A stretch of 64,000 bases of DNA from Nocardioides sp. B-3 (GCF_024703895.1 NZ_CP087968.1:124001-188000); one strand, 5' to 3'. Positions 32,966 through 42,246 are shown, numbered from the stretch's first letter. Numbers and translations are program-made. The notes: generated by a model from the letters alone, not told the origin.

Positions 32966-33365
32966 TCAGTGCGCGTGCTCCCCGCGGTAGTACTCGAAGA
33001 TCCAGCCGCTCAAGGTCACCATTCCGATGACGCCACCGATGATGAAGAGCCACCACGCGGCCATCGCGGTCGCGAAGACCACGGTGCCCAGCGCCATCGC
33101 GCACCACAGCGGCCACCGGGAGTAGGGCGGGAAGAAGCCCAGCTCGCCGGCGCCGTCCGCGATCTCGCCGTCCTTGCGGTCCTCGGGGCGAGGGTCCATC
33201 CGGGCGGCGTGCACGCCGAGGTAGAGCGAGACCATCAGCGTCAGCAAGGTGGTCATCGTCAGGGCCGACGTGCCGGTCCAGTCACCCGTGATCAGCCAGT
33301 AGGCCGGGGTGACGAGCACCCGGGAAGACCGTGCAGATGACGAAGAGCCGGGTTTCGTGCTTCAT
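32966..33365 (-). CDS. ctaF: cytochrome c oxidase subunit IV (actinobacterial)
   Basis: The protein of about 132 residues starts [14 protein letters not shown] and has four helices (including [52 protein letters not shown]). This is the small accessory subunit found with CtaC and CtaD in actinobacteria. One extra base near 33323 breaks the frame. It overlaps ctaD by 4 bp and ends the ctaCDF operon. Confidence 0.88.
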
Positions 33366-35109
33366 CGGGCGTCTCCATCGGTCTCGTCCGGGCGGTCGTT
33401 GAGCATCTGTTCGCGACCCTCCACGTCGGGGGCGTCGGCCGGGTCACCACGGCGCTCGGCGTCGTTCTCGTGCAGCTCGAGCATCGCGATCTCCGGGTGG
33501 TGCAGGTCGAAGGCCGGCGACTCGGAGCGGATGCGCGGGATGGACACGAAGTTGTGGCGCGGCGGCGGCGAGCTGGTCGCCCACTCCAGCGAACGGCCCC
33601 AGCCCCACGGGTCGTCGGTGTTGACGAGCGGCGCGTTGCGGGAGACGAACACGTTGTAGAGGAACGGCAGCGTCGAGGCACCGAGCAGGAACGCACCGAT
33701 CGTCGACACTGGTTGAGCGAGGTGAATCCGTCCTCGGGCAGGTAGTCGGCGTAGCGACGCGGCATGCCCTCCACCCCGAGCCAGTGCTGGACCGGGAAGG
33801 TGGTGTGGAAGCCGACGAACAGCAGCCAGAAGTGCAGCTTGCCGAGGCGCTCGTTGAGCATCCGACCAGTCATCTTCGGCCACCAGAAGTAGAACCCGGC
33901 GAACATCGCGAACACCACGGTGCCGAAGACGACGTAGTGGAAGTGGGCGACCACGAAGTAGGAGTCGGAGACGTGGAAGTCGAGCGGAGGGCTGGCCAGG
34001 ATGACACCGGTCAGGCCACCGAACAGGAAGGTCGTGAGGAAGCCGACCGACCACAGCATGGGGGTGTCGAAGGACAGAGATCCCCCCCACATCGTGCCGA
34101 TCCAGTTGAAGAACTTCACACCTGTTGGTACGGCGATGAGGAATGTCATGCCGGAGAAGAACGGCAGGTCCACGGCGCCCGTGACGAACATGTGGTGCGC
34201 CCACACGGCGACCGAGAGGATCGCGATGCCGAGCGTGGCGCCGACCGGGCCGACGTAGCCGAAGAGCGGCTTGCGGCTGAAGACCGGAAGGATCTCGGAC
34301 ACGATGCCGAAGAACGGCAGCGCGATGATGTAGACCTCCGGGTGCCCGAAGAACCAGAAGAGGTGCTGCCACAGGATCGGCCCGCCGTGGACGGGGTCGA
34401 AGACGTGGGCGCCGAAGAGTCGGTCCGCCTCGAGCGAGAGCAGCGCGCCGGCGAGGATCGGGAACGCGATCAGCACGAGCAGCGACGTGATCAGCGTGTT
34501 CCACACGAAGATCGGCATCCGGAACATGGTCATGCCGGGTGCGCGCATGCAGATGATCGTGGTGATGAAGTTGACCGCACCGAGGATCGTGCCGAGACCG
34601 GCCATCCACAGGCCCATGATCCACAGGTCACCACCGACGCCGGGCGAACGCACCGCGTCGGAGAGCGGGGTGTAGGCGAACCAGCCGAAGTCGGCGGCAC
34701 CGGCCGGGGTCAGGAAGCCGGAGGCGGCGATCAGCCCACCGAAGAGGAACAGCCAGTAGCTGAACATGTTCAGGCGCGGGAACGCGACATCGGGCGAGCC
34801 GATCTGCAGCGGCATGATCACGTTGCCGAAGCCGAAGAACAGCGGGGTCGCGAACAGCAGCAGCATGATCGTGCCGTGCATCGTGAACAGCTGGTTGTAG
34901 AGCTCGTCGTTGACGACTCGGTTGCCCGGGAACGCCAGCTCGGAACGGATCAGCATGGCCATCAGGCCGCCGACCATGAACCACGCGAACGAGGTGATGA
35001 GGTACATCTTGCCGATCAGCTTGTGATCGGTCGTGGTCATGATCCTGACCAGCTGCTGGCCCAGTGGCTTGCGCACTGGAGCGGTCGTGGATGCAGTCGC
35101 GGTGCTCAC
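33362..35109 (-). CDS. ctaD: cytochrome c oxidase subunit I
   Basis: This is the catalytic subunit of aa3 oxidase. The haem a ligand His is in [12 protein letters not shown]. The Cu-B and haem a3 ligands are in [17 protein letters not shown] and [10 protein letters not shown], and the last His pair in [10 protein letters not shown]. Twelve helices are visible. One extra base near 33710 breaks the frame; the C-terminal part ([21 protein letters not shown] ...) follows. Corrected length is about 582 residues. GTG 35109 overlaps the ctaC stop. Confidence 0.96.
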
Positions 35110-36016
35110 TCGTGGCCCCCTTCAACGGTGTCAGATTCTTCGGGGTCGTCGAGTCCGGCCCGGGTGCGGGCATTGGCGCCGCCGAGCAGCGGGGTGTCGG
35201 ACTCGGCACCCTGCTCGGCCAGTCGGCGAGGTAGGCGTCGTAGTCAGCCCGGCTGACCACCTTGACGTCGAAGAGCATCCGCGAGTGGTCGACACCGCAG
35301 AGCTCGAAGCACTTGCCCTTGTAGTCACCGATCACGGTGGGCGTGGCTCGGAACTTGTTGATCCGGCCGGGCACGACGTCCATCTTCATCAGGAAGGAGT
35401 CGATGCCGAACGAGTGGATGACGTCGGGCGAGTGCAGGTTGAACTGGACCGTCTGGTCGACCGGCAGCACCAGCGTCGGGCGGTTGACACCGTCGCCGAC
35501 GACGTAGACGTAGTCGTCGTAGCGGTAGTCGTTGTCGGTGTAGGTGGGCGTGGCCGGGCCGGTGGCCTCGCCGACGCCGTAGTTGAACGTCCACTGCCAC
35601 TGCTGGCCGACGACCTCGATCGTCACGTCGGGCTCGGGCTCGATCTCGATCAGCTTGTTCTGGACGTTGACGGTCCAGTAGAAGAAGACGATCACCATCA
35701 TGATCGGCGCGATCGTGTAGAAGATCTCGAGCGGCAGGTTGTAGCGCGTCTGCACCGGGATCTCGTCGTCGCTGCGGCGGCGGAACCGCGCCATGACCCA
35801 GAAGATCAGGCCCCAGACGATGACGCCGGTGATCATGGCGGCGACCCAAGCCCACTTCCACAGCTCAAAGGTGTGGGGCGCTTGCGCGGTGGCAGGCTCA
35901 GGCATCGCAAGTCGCGCGATCTGGTCCTTGTCAGTGGCATCGCATGCGCTCAGGAAGAGCAGGGTGGCCGCCATCAGCACACCCCGTGGCCAGCCTGCGC
36001 ATCGGCGCGGCTGCAC
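35106..36016 (-). CDS. ctaC: cytochrome c oxidase subunit II
   Basis: A lipobox-like signal (LLFLSAC) precedes two helices ([21 protein letters not shown] and [15 protein letters not shown]) and a cupredoxin domain with the Cu-A site [12 protein letters not shown] (two Cys, His and Met) plus HSFGIDSF. It accepts electrons for subunit I. One extra base near 35221 breaks the frame; the true tail is acidic and ends at 35106. GTG 36016 was chosen; a GTG closer to the signal sequence is possible. Confidence 0.95.
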
Positions 36017-36177
36017 GCTTGGGGAGTTGCAGACCCACGAACGAGCCTCTCTCTAGGTCCAGTCTCGACACCTGCGAAGACTATCGTCATTCGCGCCCGG
36101 TGGCGGTGGCGGGTCGGGTGTCGCGCCGCACACGTCGTCGCCGGCGCCGATCACCGTCGATGGTCTACGTTCGGCCC

Positions 36178-37274
36178 GTGAGCAAGGATCTGGACGCCGC
36201 GTCCTCGACGCCCTTGCACCCGGCGGCGCGCGAGGCCTTCCTCGCCGCGCTCGACCGGGGGTACGCCGACCCGCGCCGCTTGCACGCAGCCGCCCGTGAC
36301 GCCCGGCTGCTGCTGGACAACGCGCGCAGGCCACGGCCGACGCCCTCGCCGTACGACCCGACGAGGTGACCTTCACCGCGACCGGGACCGAGGCCGTCCA
36401 CCGCGGACTGCTCGGCTCGGCCTACCGCGGGCTGCGCGACGGGTTGCCGATCGCGCACACGGCCGTCGAGCACTCCGCCGTGCTGCACGCGGCCCGGTGG
36501 GGTGGCACTCCCCTGCCGATCCCCGTCGATATCCTCGGCCGCCTCGTGCCGGACGACGTCCCCTCCGCGGCTGCTGTCGTCGCCGTACAGAGTGCCAATC
36601 ACGAGGTCGGCACGCTCCAGCCGGTGGCGTCGGTGTCCGAGCAGACGCCAGCGCCGATCTTCATGGACGCGTGCGCGTCGATGGGGCGGCTCCCGCTGCC
36701 CGACGGCTGGGCCGCCGCGGCCGGCTCCGCGCACAAGTGGGGCGGCCCGGCCGGCGTCGGCGTGCTGCTGGTGCGCAAGGGAGCGCGGTGGCGCAACCCC
36801 TTCCCCGCCGATGACCGGGTCGACGAGCGCACCGCCGGGTTCGAGAACGTCCCCGCCATCCCGGCCGCCGCCGCCTCGCTCCGGGCCGTGGTCGCCGAGC
36901 GCGACGACGTGAATGCTCGCCAGCACGCCCTCATCGACGTCGTGCGCGCCCGGGTCGCGGCCGAGGTGCCCGACGTGGAGGTCGTCGGCGACCCCGCCGA
37001 CCGGCTCCCCCACCTCGTGACCTTTTCCTGCCTGTACGTCGACGGCGAGGCGCTGGTCCACGAGCTGGACCGTCGCGGCCTCGGGATCGCGAGCGGGTCG
37101 GCGTGCACGTCCTCGACGCTCGCGCCCAGTCACGTCCCGGAGGCGATGGGCGTGCTCACCCACGGCAACGTGCGGCTCGCGCTGCAACGTGACGCGACGC
37201 GCGCCGACGTGGACGCCTTCTGCGACGTGCTGCCCGAGGTCGTGCGTTCGATCCGCGCCCGGGTGGGGCTGTGA
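36178..37274 (+). CDS. cysteine desulfurase (NifS/IscS family)
   Basis: This PLP enzyme removes sulfur from cysteine. The Schiff-base Lys is in GSAHKWGGPAGVG, the His of the cofactor site in AVEHSAVL, the Asp in IFMDACASMG, and the catalytic Cys in SGSACTSSTLAP. Corrected length is about 365 residues, slightly shorter than typical IscS. One break lies near 36330. The GTG start at 36178 fits the family N-terminus (LDAASSTPLHPAAREAF). The stop overlaps the next gene, so sulfur is probably handed straight to TusA. Confidence 0.9.
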
Positions 37275-37507
37275 TGGAGCCGCTCCTCGAGCTCGACTGT
37301 CGCGACCTCCGTTGCCCGATGCCGGTGATCGAGCTCGCCAAGCACCTGACCGACGTGCCCGTCGGGGAGCTCATCGGCGTCGTCGCGCACGATGTCGCGG
37401 CCCGGGTCGACGTACCGGCGTGGTGTCGCCTGCGTGAGCAGGAGTACGCCGGTGAGGACACCGCGTCCGACGGCGCGCCCAGATTTCTGGTGCGCCGGCT
37501 CACGTAA
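37274..37507 (+). CDS. TusA/SirA family sulfurtransferase
   Basis: This intact 77-residue protein has the signature LDCRDLRCPMPVIELAKHL, with the sulfur-carrying Cys in the CPxP motif. It starts on an ATG that overlaps the desulfurase stop (TGATG). TusA-type proteins relay persulfide from desulfurases to tRNA, molybdenum cofactor or other acceptors; the coupled pair suggests a dedicated relay here. Confidence 0.92.
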   Translation: MEPLLELDCRDLRCPMPVIELAKHLTDVPVGELIGVVAHDVAARVDVPAWCRLREQEYAGEDTASDGAPRFLVRRLT

Positions 37508-37511
37508 CCGC

Positions 37512-37547
37512 TGGTTGAGCAGCGAGCGCCAGCGAGCGTGTCGAAAC
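37512..37547 (+). repeat. Nocardioides-type intergenic repeat (left copy)
   Basis: TGGTTGAGCAGCGAGCG and CAGCGAGCGTGTCGAAAC form one 36-bp unit of the dispersed intergenic repeat that is common in Nocardioidaceae and relatives. An inverted copy lies at 38998-39055, so the two flank pfkB and a small gene. Confidence 0.65.
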
Positions 37548-37564
37548 TCGAGGACCGGGTTTCG

Positions 37565-38551
37565 TCAGGGATGCAGCGTGACGAGGTGCGGCTCGAAGTC
37601 CGCGGTCGCGTCGGCGCCGTACGTCGCGGTGCAGCGCTCCGGGAACGCGGCCCGCGACAGGACGTACTCTCGGGTGCCGACCTGCTCGACGACGTAGACC
37701 GCGAGCAGGCAGCCGAGCTGCGCCGCGCGCTCGTTGGACAGGCCCCAGCCGAGGGCGGCCGGGAAGCCCGCGCGGAACGCGTCGCCGACGCCGGTCGGCT
37801 CGACCTTCTCGATCTCGGGCACGGCGGCGACGACGATCGACTCCTCGCCCCGGCGGTCGATGCGGACCCCCGCGGCGCCGAGCGTGACGACCCGGGTGCC
37901 GACGCGCGAGAGCACCTCGGCGGCGGACCAGCCGGTCTTCTGGGTGATCAGGTTGGCCTCGTACTCGTTGGAGAAGAGGATCTCGGCGCCGTCGATGAGC
38001 GGGCGGATCATCTCGCCGTCGCCGAAGGCCAGCTGCTGGGACGGGTCGGCGACGAACTTGTAGCCGCGCTGGCGGCACTCGTCGGTGTGGCGGAGCATGC
38101 CCTGCGGGTCGTCCGGGCCGATGAGGACGTAGTCGGGGGCGCCGACGCGGTCGACGATCGGCTTCAGCTCGATCTCGCGGGCCTCGCTCATGGCGCCGGC
38201 GTAGAAGCTGGCGATCTGGGCGTGCGAGCTGTCGTTGGTGCAGACGAAGCGCGCGGTGTGACGCGTCTCGGAGACGTGCACCGAGTCGCAGTCGACGTTG
38301 TGGCGCTCGAGCCGGGCGCGGTACTCCGCGAAGTCCTCACCGACGGCACCGACGAGGACGGGCGTCAGGCCGAGGTTGCCGAGGCCGAAGCAGATGTTGG
38401 CGGCGCAGCCACCGCGGCGTACCTCGAGGTCCTCGACCGGGAAGGAGACCGACAGCTTGTCGAGCTGGTCGACCACCGGGCTGTCGGAGAACTTGCCCGG
38501 GAATGACATCAGATGGTCGGTCGCGATGGAACCGGCAATGAGAAGAGGCAC
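37565..38551 (-). CDS. PfkB-family carbohydrate/nucleoside kinase
   Basis: This intact 328-residue kinase has the N-terminal GGCAANICFGLGNLG PfkB motif and the C-terminal EPTGVGDAFRAGF motif with the catalytic Asp. The N-terminal MPLLIAGSIATDHLM and the SFPGKFSD loop resemble adenosine kinase and ribokinase-like actinobacterial enzymes. The substrate cannot be settled from sequence; adenosine is plausible. It stands alone between two inverted dispersed repeats. Confidence 0.85.
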   Translation of the reverse strand: MPLLIAGSIATDHLMSFPGKFSDSPVVDQLDKLSVSFPVEDLEVRRGGCAANICFGLGNLGLTPVLVGAVGEDFAEYRARLERHNVDCDSVHVSETRHTARFVCTNDSSHAQIASFYAGAMSEAREIELKPIVDRVGAPDYVLIGPDDPQGMLRHTDECRQRGYKFVADPSQQLAFGDGEMIRPLIDGAEILFSNEYEANLITQKTGWSAAEVLSRVGTRVVTLGAAGVRIDRRGEESIVVAAVPEIEKVEPTGVGDAFRAGFPAALGWGLSNERAAQLGCLLAVYVVEQVGTREYVLSRAAFPERCTATYGADATADFEPHLVTLHP

Positions 38552-38658
38552 GGCGGCAGGCTACCCGCGCTCTCGCCAGCATCTGCATTTCCGGGACGCG
38601 GGAAACTACCAATGGGTACGATTCGGGCTACCAATCAGTAGCCGTTAGCGTCGATTTC

Positions 38659-38902
38659 ATGACGACTCGCAGCCCCGCCTCGCACCCGGTTCACGACGAG
38701 CTCGCACCAGCGCCCGAGATGGCCGCGGACTGTCGCGCCGCCGGCGCCAACCTCCACCTCGAGCGCGCCGCGCGTGCTGCGGTCAACACCCCGCCGAGCA
38801 TCGCCTTCGATGACTTCCCCGACCGACGTCCCCAAGCGCGAGATCCGGGTGAGCGAAGCCGCCGCCCGGATCGCCAACGCGCTCCACCTGCATCTCGACT
38901 AA
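38659..38902 (+). CDS. small hypothetical protein
   Basis: ATG 38659 opens a frame that, with one base removed from the C run near 38819, codes about 80 residues (MTTRSPASHPVHDELAP ... EIRVSEAAARIANALHLHLD) and stops at TAA 38900-38902. The C-terminal helix (SEAAARIANALHLHL) is amphipathic. A perfect terminator follows 23 bp later, which supports a real gene. I recognise no family. Confidence 0.5.
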
Positions 38903-38925
38903 CCCTCCCGGGTGTCGAGACATGG

Positions 38926-38958
38926 CAAAGGCCCCCGTCCTCCCGGCGGGGGCCTTTG
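38926..38958 (+). terminator. hairpin terminator after the small gene at 38659
   Basis: CAAAGGCCCCC (38926-38936) and GGGGGCCTTTG (38948-38958) are perfect 11-bp complements with an 11-nt loop, followed by a T-containing stretch. Confidence 0.8.
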
Positions 38959-38997
38959 TGCGTCCTGATGCAATGACTGCTGTTTCGTCAGCAACTG

Positions 38998-39055
38998 GGT
39001 TTCGACACGCTCCGTCGCGACTTCGTTCCTCAGCCGCGGTCGCTGCTCAACCACC
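38998..39055 (-). repeat. Nocardioides-type intergenic repeat (inverted right copy)
   Basis: GGTTTCGACACGCTC (38998-39012) and GCTGCTCAACCACC near 39042-39055 are the reverse complement of the unit ends at 37512-37547, with a longer centre. It lies next to erpA. Confidence 0.6.
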
Positions 39056-39084
39056 GATGATCGCGCCCGCTGGCGCGGTCGCGA

Positions 39085-39445
39085 TCAGTGGAACGAGTCT
39101 CCGCACGCGCACGAACCCGTGGCGTTGGGGTTGTCGATCGTGAAGCCCTGCTTCTCGATCGAGTCGACGAAGTCGATCTGGGCACCGTTGAGGTAGGGGA
39201 CGCTCATCCGGTCGACGACGACGGTCACGCCATCGAAGTCGGTGGTGACGTCGCCGTCCGGGGTGCGCTCGTCGAAGAAGAGCTGGTAGCGCAGGCCGGA
39301 GCAGCCACCGGGCTGCACGGAGATGCGCAGGGCCGTCGTCGCGACCCTCCTGCTCGAGAAGGCTCTTGATCTTCGACGAAGCGACATCGCTCAGGTTGAT
39401 CTGGTCAAGGCGGCGGTCGGTGGTCGTCTCGAGCTGCTCGGTCAT
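39085..39445 (-). CDS. erpA: iron-sulfur cluster insertion protein (ErpA/IscA)
   Basis: The protein of about 120 residues has the three cluster-binding Cys, one in QPGGCSGLRYQL and two in GSCACGDSFH. ErpA delivers Fe-S clusters to apo-enzymes. One extra G near 39345 breaks the frame; without it the sequence reads LLEQEGRDDALRISVQPGG. The ATG at 39445 is the family start. The family A repeat array begins 153 bp upstream. Confidence 0.92.
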
Positions 39446-39597
39446 TGGTGCTCCCAAAAGATTGTCGGGCGGTTGCCTGCCTCAATGGTCGCACATCGTG
39501 GGTTATTCCCCGACCCGATGTGACGAGTCCGGATAGCCACGCCCGCAGGTCCGACATCCGGGTCGGCCCGCCTGACGGCGTGTGCCCGGTGCCGCGG

Positions 39598-39757
39598 GGT
39601 GGCGGCACATCGCACCCTTGGCCCGGTTGGTGGCGGCACATCGCGAATCCTCGTCGCCGTTGCAGCTGCAATCTGCCGCCCCCTTCTAAGGAACCAGTGG
39701 GAAGGTGGCGGCACATTGCGGATCCATTGGCCGTACGGCGTCAGGCGCCGCCACCAC
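39598..39757. repeat. family A palindromic repeats on the 3' side of the nuclease gene
   Basis: Three left arms (GGTGGCGGCACATCGC at 39599-39614 and 39629-39644, and GGTGGCGGCACATTGC at 39704-39719) and two right arms (GCAATCTGCCGCC at 39668-39680 and GCGCCGCCACCAC near 39745-39757) lie here. Left and right arms are imperfect complements, so each pair can form a hairpin with fixed internal mismatches. The last arm overlaps the final codons and stop of the nuclease gene (39741-39743). Confidence 0.8.
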
Positions 39758-40742
39758 GCCGGCGAGGCGGGCAGGTGGGTACTCGCTCGAGGAAGGCCGC
39801 GCGTCCGGATGGGAAATACAGGGATTGGCGAATCAGCTCGACCCACGGCCGGATGCGGAGCGGGTCATGCTGTCGGCCGACGGCTCGATCCATGTCCTCC
39901 AACACCGGGACCGATCGGTGCAGCAGGTCCCCCAGCGTGTAGCCACGGCGAACGTGACCTGCCTTGTCGATCCGACGACTTCGTTGGAGGTCCTTCACAC
40001 GTCGGGGCGCCTTTTCGTGCTCGTCGCCGTCGTACTCATGGTGGGAGGTCGTCCCCACCAGCCAGATGTCGGTCCGCGCGATCTCGACGCCGTTCTCGTC
40101 CACCGGGATGCACTGTGTCTCGACCTCGACGTCGCACCAGACGTGCAGCAGTCTCAGCAGCGTCTCGGGAAGCGACTCCGCACCCCCGTCCACGAGCGGT
40201 AGCGCCGCTCGCAACGCACGCGCCCCCGGCCTGCGCGTACGACTGATCCTCACCAACTCGTCAAGGTCTACGAGCCCGCGGTGCAGGGCGTTGTCGATGA
40301 CCAACACGAGGTCCAGCTTGGACAACCACCTCGCCGCCGCCACCAACGCCTCGGCTGGTGTGGCTACTCGGAGTCCTCGCACAACCGCGAAGTCGACCTG
40401 CGCGATGTGGCGACTCGTGTGCACTCCGCGTCGCATCGGCCGGGGATCGTTCTTGCCCAGCGCCATGAAGACCGGGCAGCCGTCGGGGATCGGCGGCAGG
40501 GACACTCCCCAGACTTCGAGCGCAGTCAGTCCGGTGAAGCACCCGTTGCCCGTCATGAGCAGCTGCCATCCCGCCGGGTCCGGCTCCGGCCAGTGCGGGG
40601 GATGGTCGTCGGGAGGGCGTGGCGCATCCGTTCGTCGATGAACGGCGTAGGTGACGTTCTTCCACTCATTACCCCGCCGATGGCCGCGGACGGCCATCGC
40701 TTCCCGTTCTCCGTTGTGCCCGAGCGCTTGCTCCTCTGTCAT
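39741..40742 (-). CDS. repeat-flanked PD-(D/E)xK (DUF559/AbiEi-like) nuclease-like protein, copy 1
   Basis: This intact 333-residue protein has an AbiEi-like N-terminal and middle part (GWQLLMTGNGCFTGLTA ... VATPAEALVAAARWLSKLDLVLVIDNALHRG) and a C-terminal nuclease-like core. Asp225 in RTDIWLV is followed by exactly 10 residues and then HEYDGDEH (Glu236, Asp238), the DUF559/Vsr-like variant of PD-(D/E)xK; VRRGYTLGDLL follows. The paralogue at 54583-55543 has the same spacing. Family A repeats flank it on both sides, and its C-terminus RRRGGGA with the stop is encoded by a repeat arm. ATG 40742 is the preferred start. Two CTGTGGA boxes lie 54 and 81 bp upstream. It could be a REP-associated nuclease or a domesticated defence protein; the activity is untested. 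Confidence 0.8.
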   Translation of the reverse strand: MTEEQALGHNGEREAMAVRGHRRGNEWKNVTYAVHRRTDAPRPPDDHPPHWPEPDPAGWQLLMTGNGCFTGLTALEVWGVSLPPIPDGCPVFMALGKNDPRPMRRGVHTSRHIAQVDFAVVRGLRVATPAEALVAAARWLSKLDLVLVIDNALHRGLVDLDELVRISRTRRPGARALRAALPLVDGGAESLPETLLRLLHVWCDVEVETQCIPVDENGVEIARTDIWLVGTTSHHEYDGDEHEKAPRRVKDLQRSRRIDKAGHVRRGYTLGDLLHRSVPVLEDMDRAVGRQHDPLRIRPWVELIRQSLYFPSGRAAFLERVPTCPPRRRGGGA

Positions 40743-40795
40743 GCGAACGAGGTTGGTTGGCCGCTCCGACAGTTCGACGCGACAAGGAGACGGAC

Positions 40796-40829
40796 CTGTG
40801 GATGAGGTCCTCGCGGCGATGCCTGTGGA
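40796..40829 (-). promoter_or_regulatory. pair of CTGTGGA boxes, 27 bp apart, upstream of nuclease copy 1
   Basis: CTGTGGA occurs at 40796-40802 and 40823-40829 (TCCACAG on the coding strand), 27 bp start to start. The identical spacing and nearly identical distance to the start codon recur at the paralogous gene. The core resembles part of a DnaA box (TCCACA) or a two-turn operator, but no binding protein is known. Confidence 0.6.
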
Positions 40830-40857
40830 CGGTTCCCGACCCAGACTCCGCGCGCAG

Positions 40858-41093
40858 GGTGGCGGCACATCGCAGTCGCGGTCGCCGTGCAGGCGCAATC
40901 TGCCGCCACCCCCGAGATCAGCACTGCTCAGGGTGGCGGCACATCGCAGTTGCGGTCGCCGTACAGCGCAATCTGCCGCCACCACCGAGATCAGCACTGC
41001 TCAGGTGGCGGCGGATCGCAGTTGCGCACCGCCCAACGGCGCAATCTGCCGCCACCACCGCGGGGCAGGCGCAATGTGCCGCCACCACCGCAG
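40858..41093 (+). repeat. family A tandem hairpin array, 73-bp period
   Basis: Two full 73-bp units (40858-40930 and 40931-41003) and a third partial unit lie head to tail. Each has a left arm GGTGGCGGCACATCGCA, a loop with GTTGCGGTCGCCGTA or a variant, a right arm GCAATCTGCCGCCAC, and a constant linker GAGATCAGCACTGCTCA. The third unit has a changed left arm (GGATCGCA) and is followed by an extra right arm GCAATGTGCCGCCACC. The arms are imperfect palindromes with the same two mismatches in every unit. It lies between the nuclease gene and glycerate kinase. Confidence 0.85.
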
Positions 41094-41129
41094 CCGGTTG
41101 AGAGCACCGGGCAGGAAGTGGGACGAACC

Positions 41130-42213
41130 TCAGCGGGACCAGGTGCGTGCTGTGCGCTGGGCGAGGTCGGCGAGGGAGCCGGCGGGGTCGGCGAAGGCGC
41201 GCTCCTCCCCCACGAGATCCACGAGGGAGTAGGCCGACTCGATGCCCAGCGCCCGCATCTCCCGCGACCCGACGAGCACTGGCCCGCGAGCGCGATGCAC
41301 GGGGCGGAGGGCGTCGGCGGCGATCTCGGCGACACCGTGCAGGACCTTGCCGGAACGGCTGGAGAAGTCGAAGGCACCTTCGCCGGTGATGACGAGGTCG
41401 GCCCTGGCGGGCGCGTTCGGCCGGGCGGACGTGCTGGGCGACGAGGGCGATGCCGGGTTCGCGGGTGGCGCCGAGGGCGAGGAGGGCGAAGCCGATGCCG
41501 CCGGCGGCACCGGCGCCCTTCTCGAGGGAGGTACGGCGATCGGTGGCCGCCGCGAACTTCTCGAGCACGCCGTCGATCTCGACGATGCGAGCCTCGTCGA
41601 TCCCCTTCTGCGGGCCGAAGGTCTTGGTGGCGCCGAAGAGGCCGGTGAGCGGGTTGTCGACGTCGGTGGCGGCGACGAGCTCGATCCCGGCCAGCCGCTC
41701 GCGCGCCGGGCCGAGGTCGACGGTCGTGACCGTGTCGAGGGCGATCGCGCCGCTGTCGAGGATGCCGTCGGACGTGGCGCCGAGCGCGGCGAGCACGCCG
41801 GCGCCGCCGTCGTTGGTGCCCGAGCCCCCGAGCCCGACCACGATCTTGCGGGCGCCGGACTCGATCGCGGCCGGGAGCAGCTCGCCCACCCCGAAGCTGT
41901 CGCCGAACTCGGCGCCGCCGTCCATCAGGTGGAGGCCGACCGCCCGGGCGGTCTCGATGTAGGCGACGTCCTCGACGAACAGGATCGTCGCCGGCACGCG
42001 TTCGCCGTGGGGCGCCTCGACGGTGACGCCGAGGAGCTCGCCTCCGAGCGCGGCGTGCAGCACGTCGACGAAGCCCGGGCCGCCGTCGGCCATGGGCGCC
42101 GGGTCGAGCGCGTCGTCAGGCGAGTGTCGCGCCCAGCCCCGGGCGATCGCGTCGCAGGCCTCGACCGCGGTCAGCGTGCCGGCGAACTTGTCAGGAGCAA
42201 TCAGCACGCGCAT
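41130..42213 (-). CDS. glycerate kinase (GarK/GlxK family)
   Basis: This enzyme phosphorylates glycerate. The N-terminal MRVLIAPDKFAGTLTAVEA, the MADGGPGFVDVL block, VVGLGGSGTNDGGAGVLAALG and the C-terminal DLVITGEGAFDFSSRSGK are the conserved motifs of the family. Corrected length is about 360 residues; one break lies near 41430. ATG 42213 was preferred over 42222 because the family starts MRVLIAPDK. The family A array begins 37 bp after the stop. Confidence 0.93.
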
Positions 42214-42246
42214 GCCGGCCATCTTGTCGCACGCGGATCCGTCCGG

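Noticed and set aside
33784..35256. Long plus-strand open frame of 490 codons opposite ctaD and ctaC
   Set aside because: It is antisense to firmly identified cytochrome oxidase genes and its product is low-complexity Glu, Asp and His typical of a shadow frame.
39598..41093. Classic insertion sequence or RAYT locus
   Set aside because: No DDE or HUH transposase motif is present; the enclosed gene has a PD-(D/E)xK-like core instead.
40739..41648. Plus-strand frames reading through the family A array
   Set aside because: They are formed by the repeats themselves (repeating SAATT and PPP runs) and have no conserved domain.
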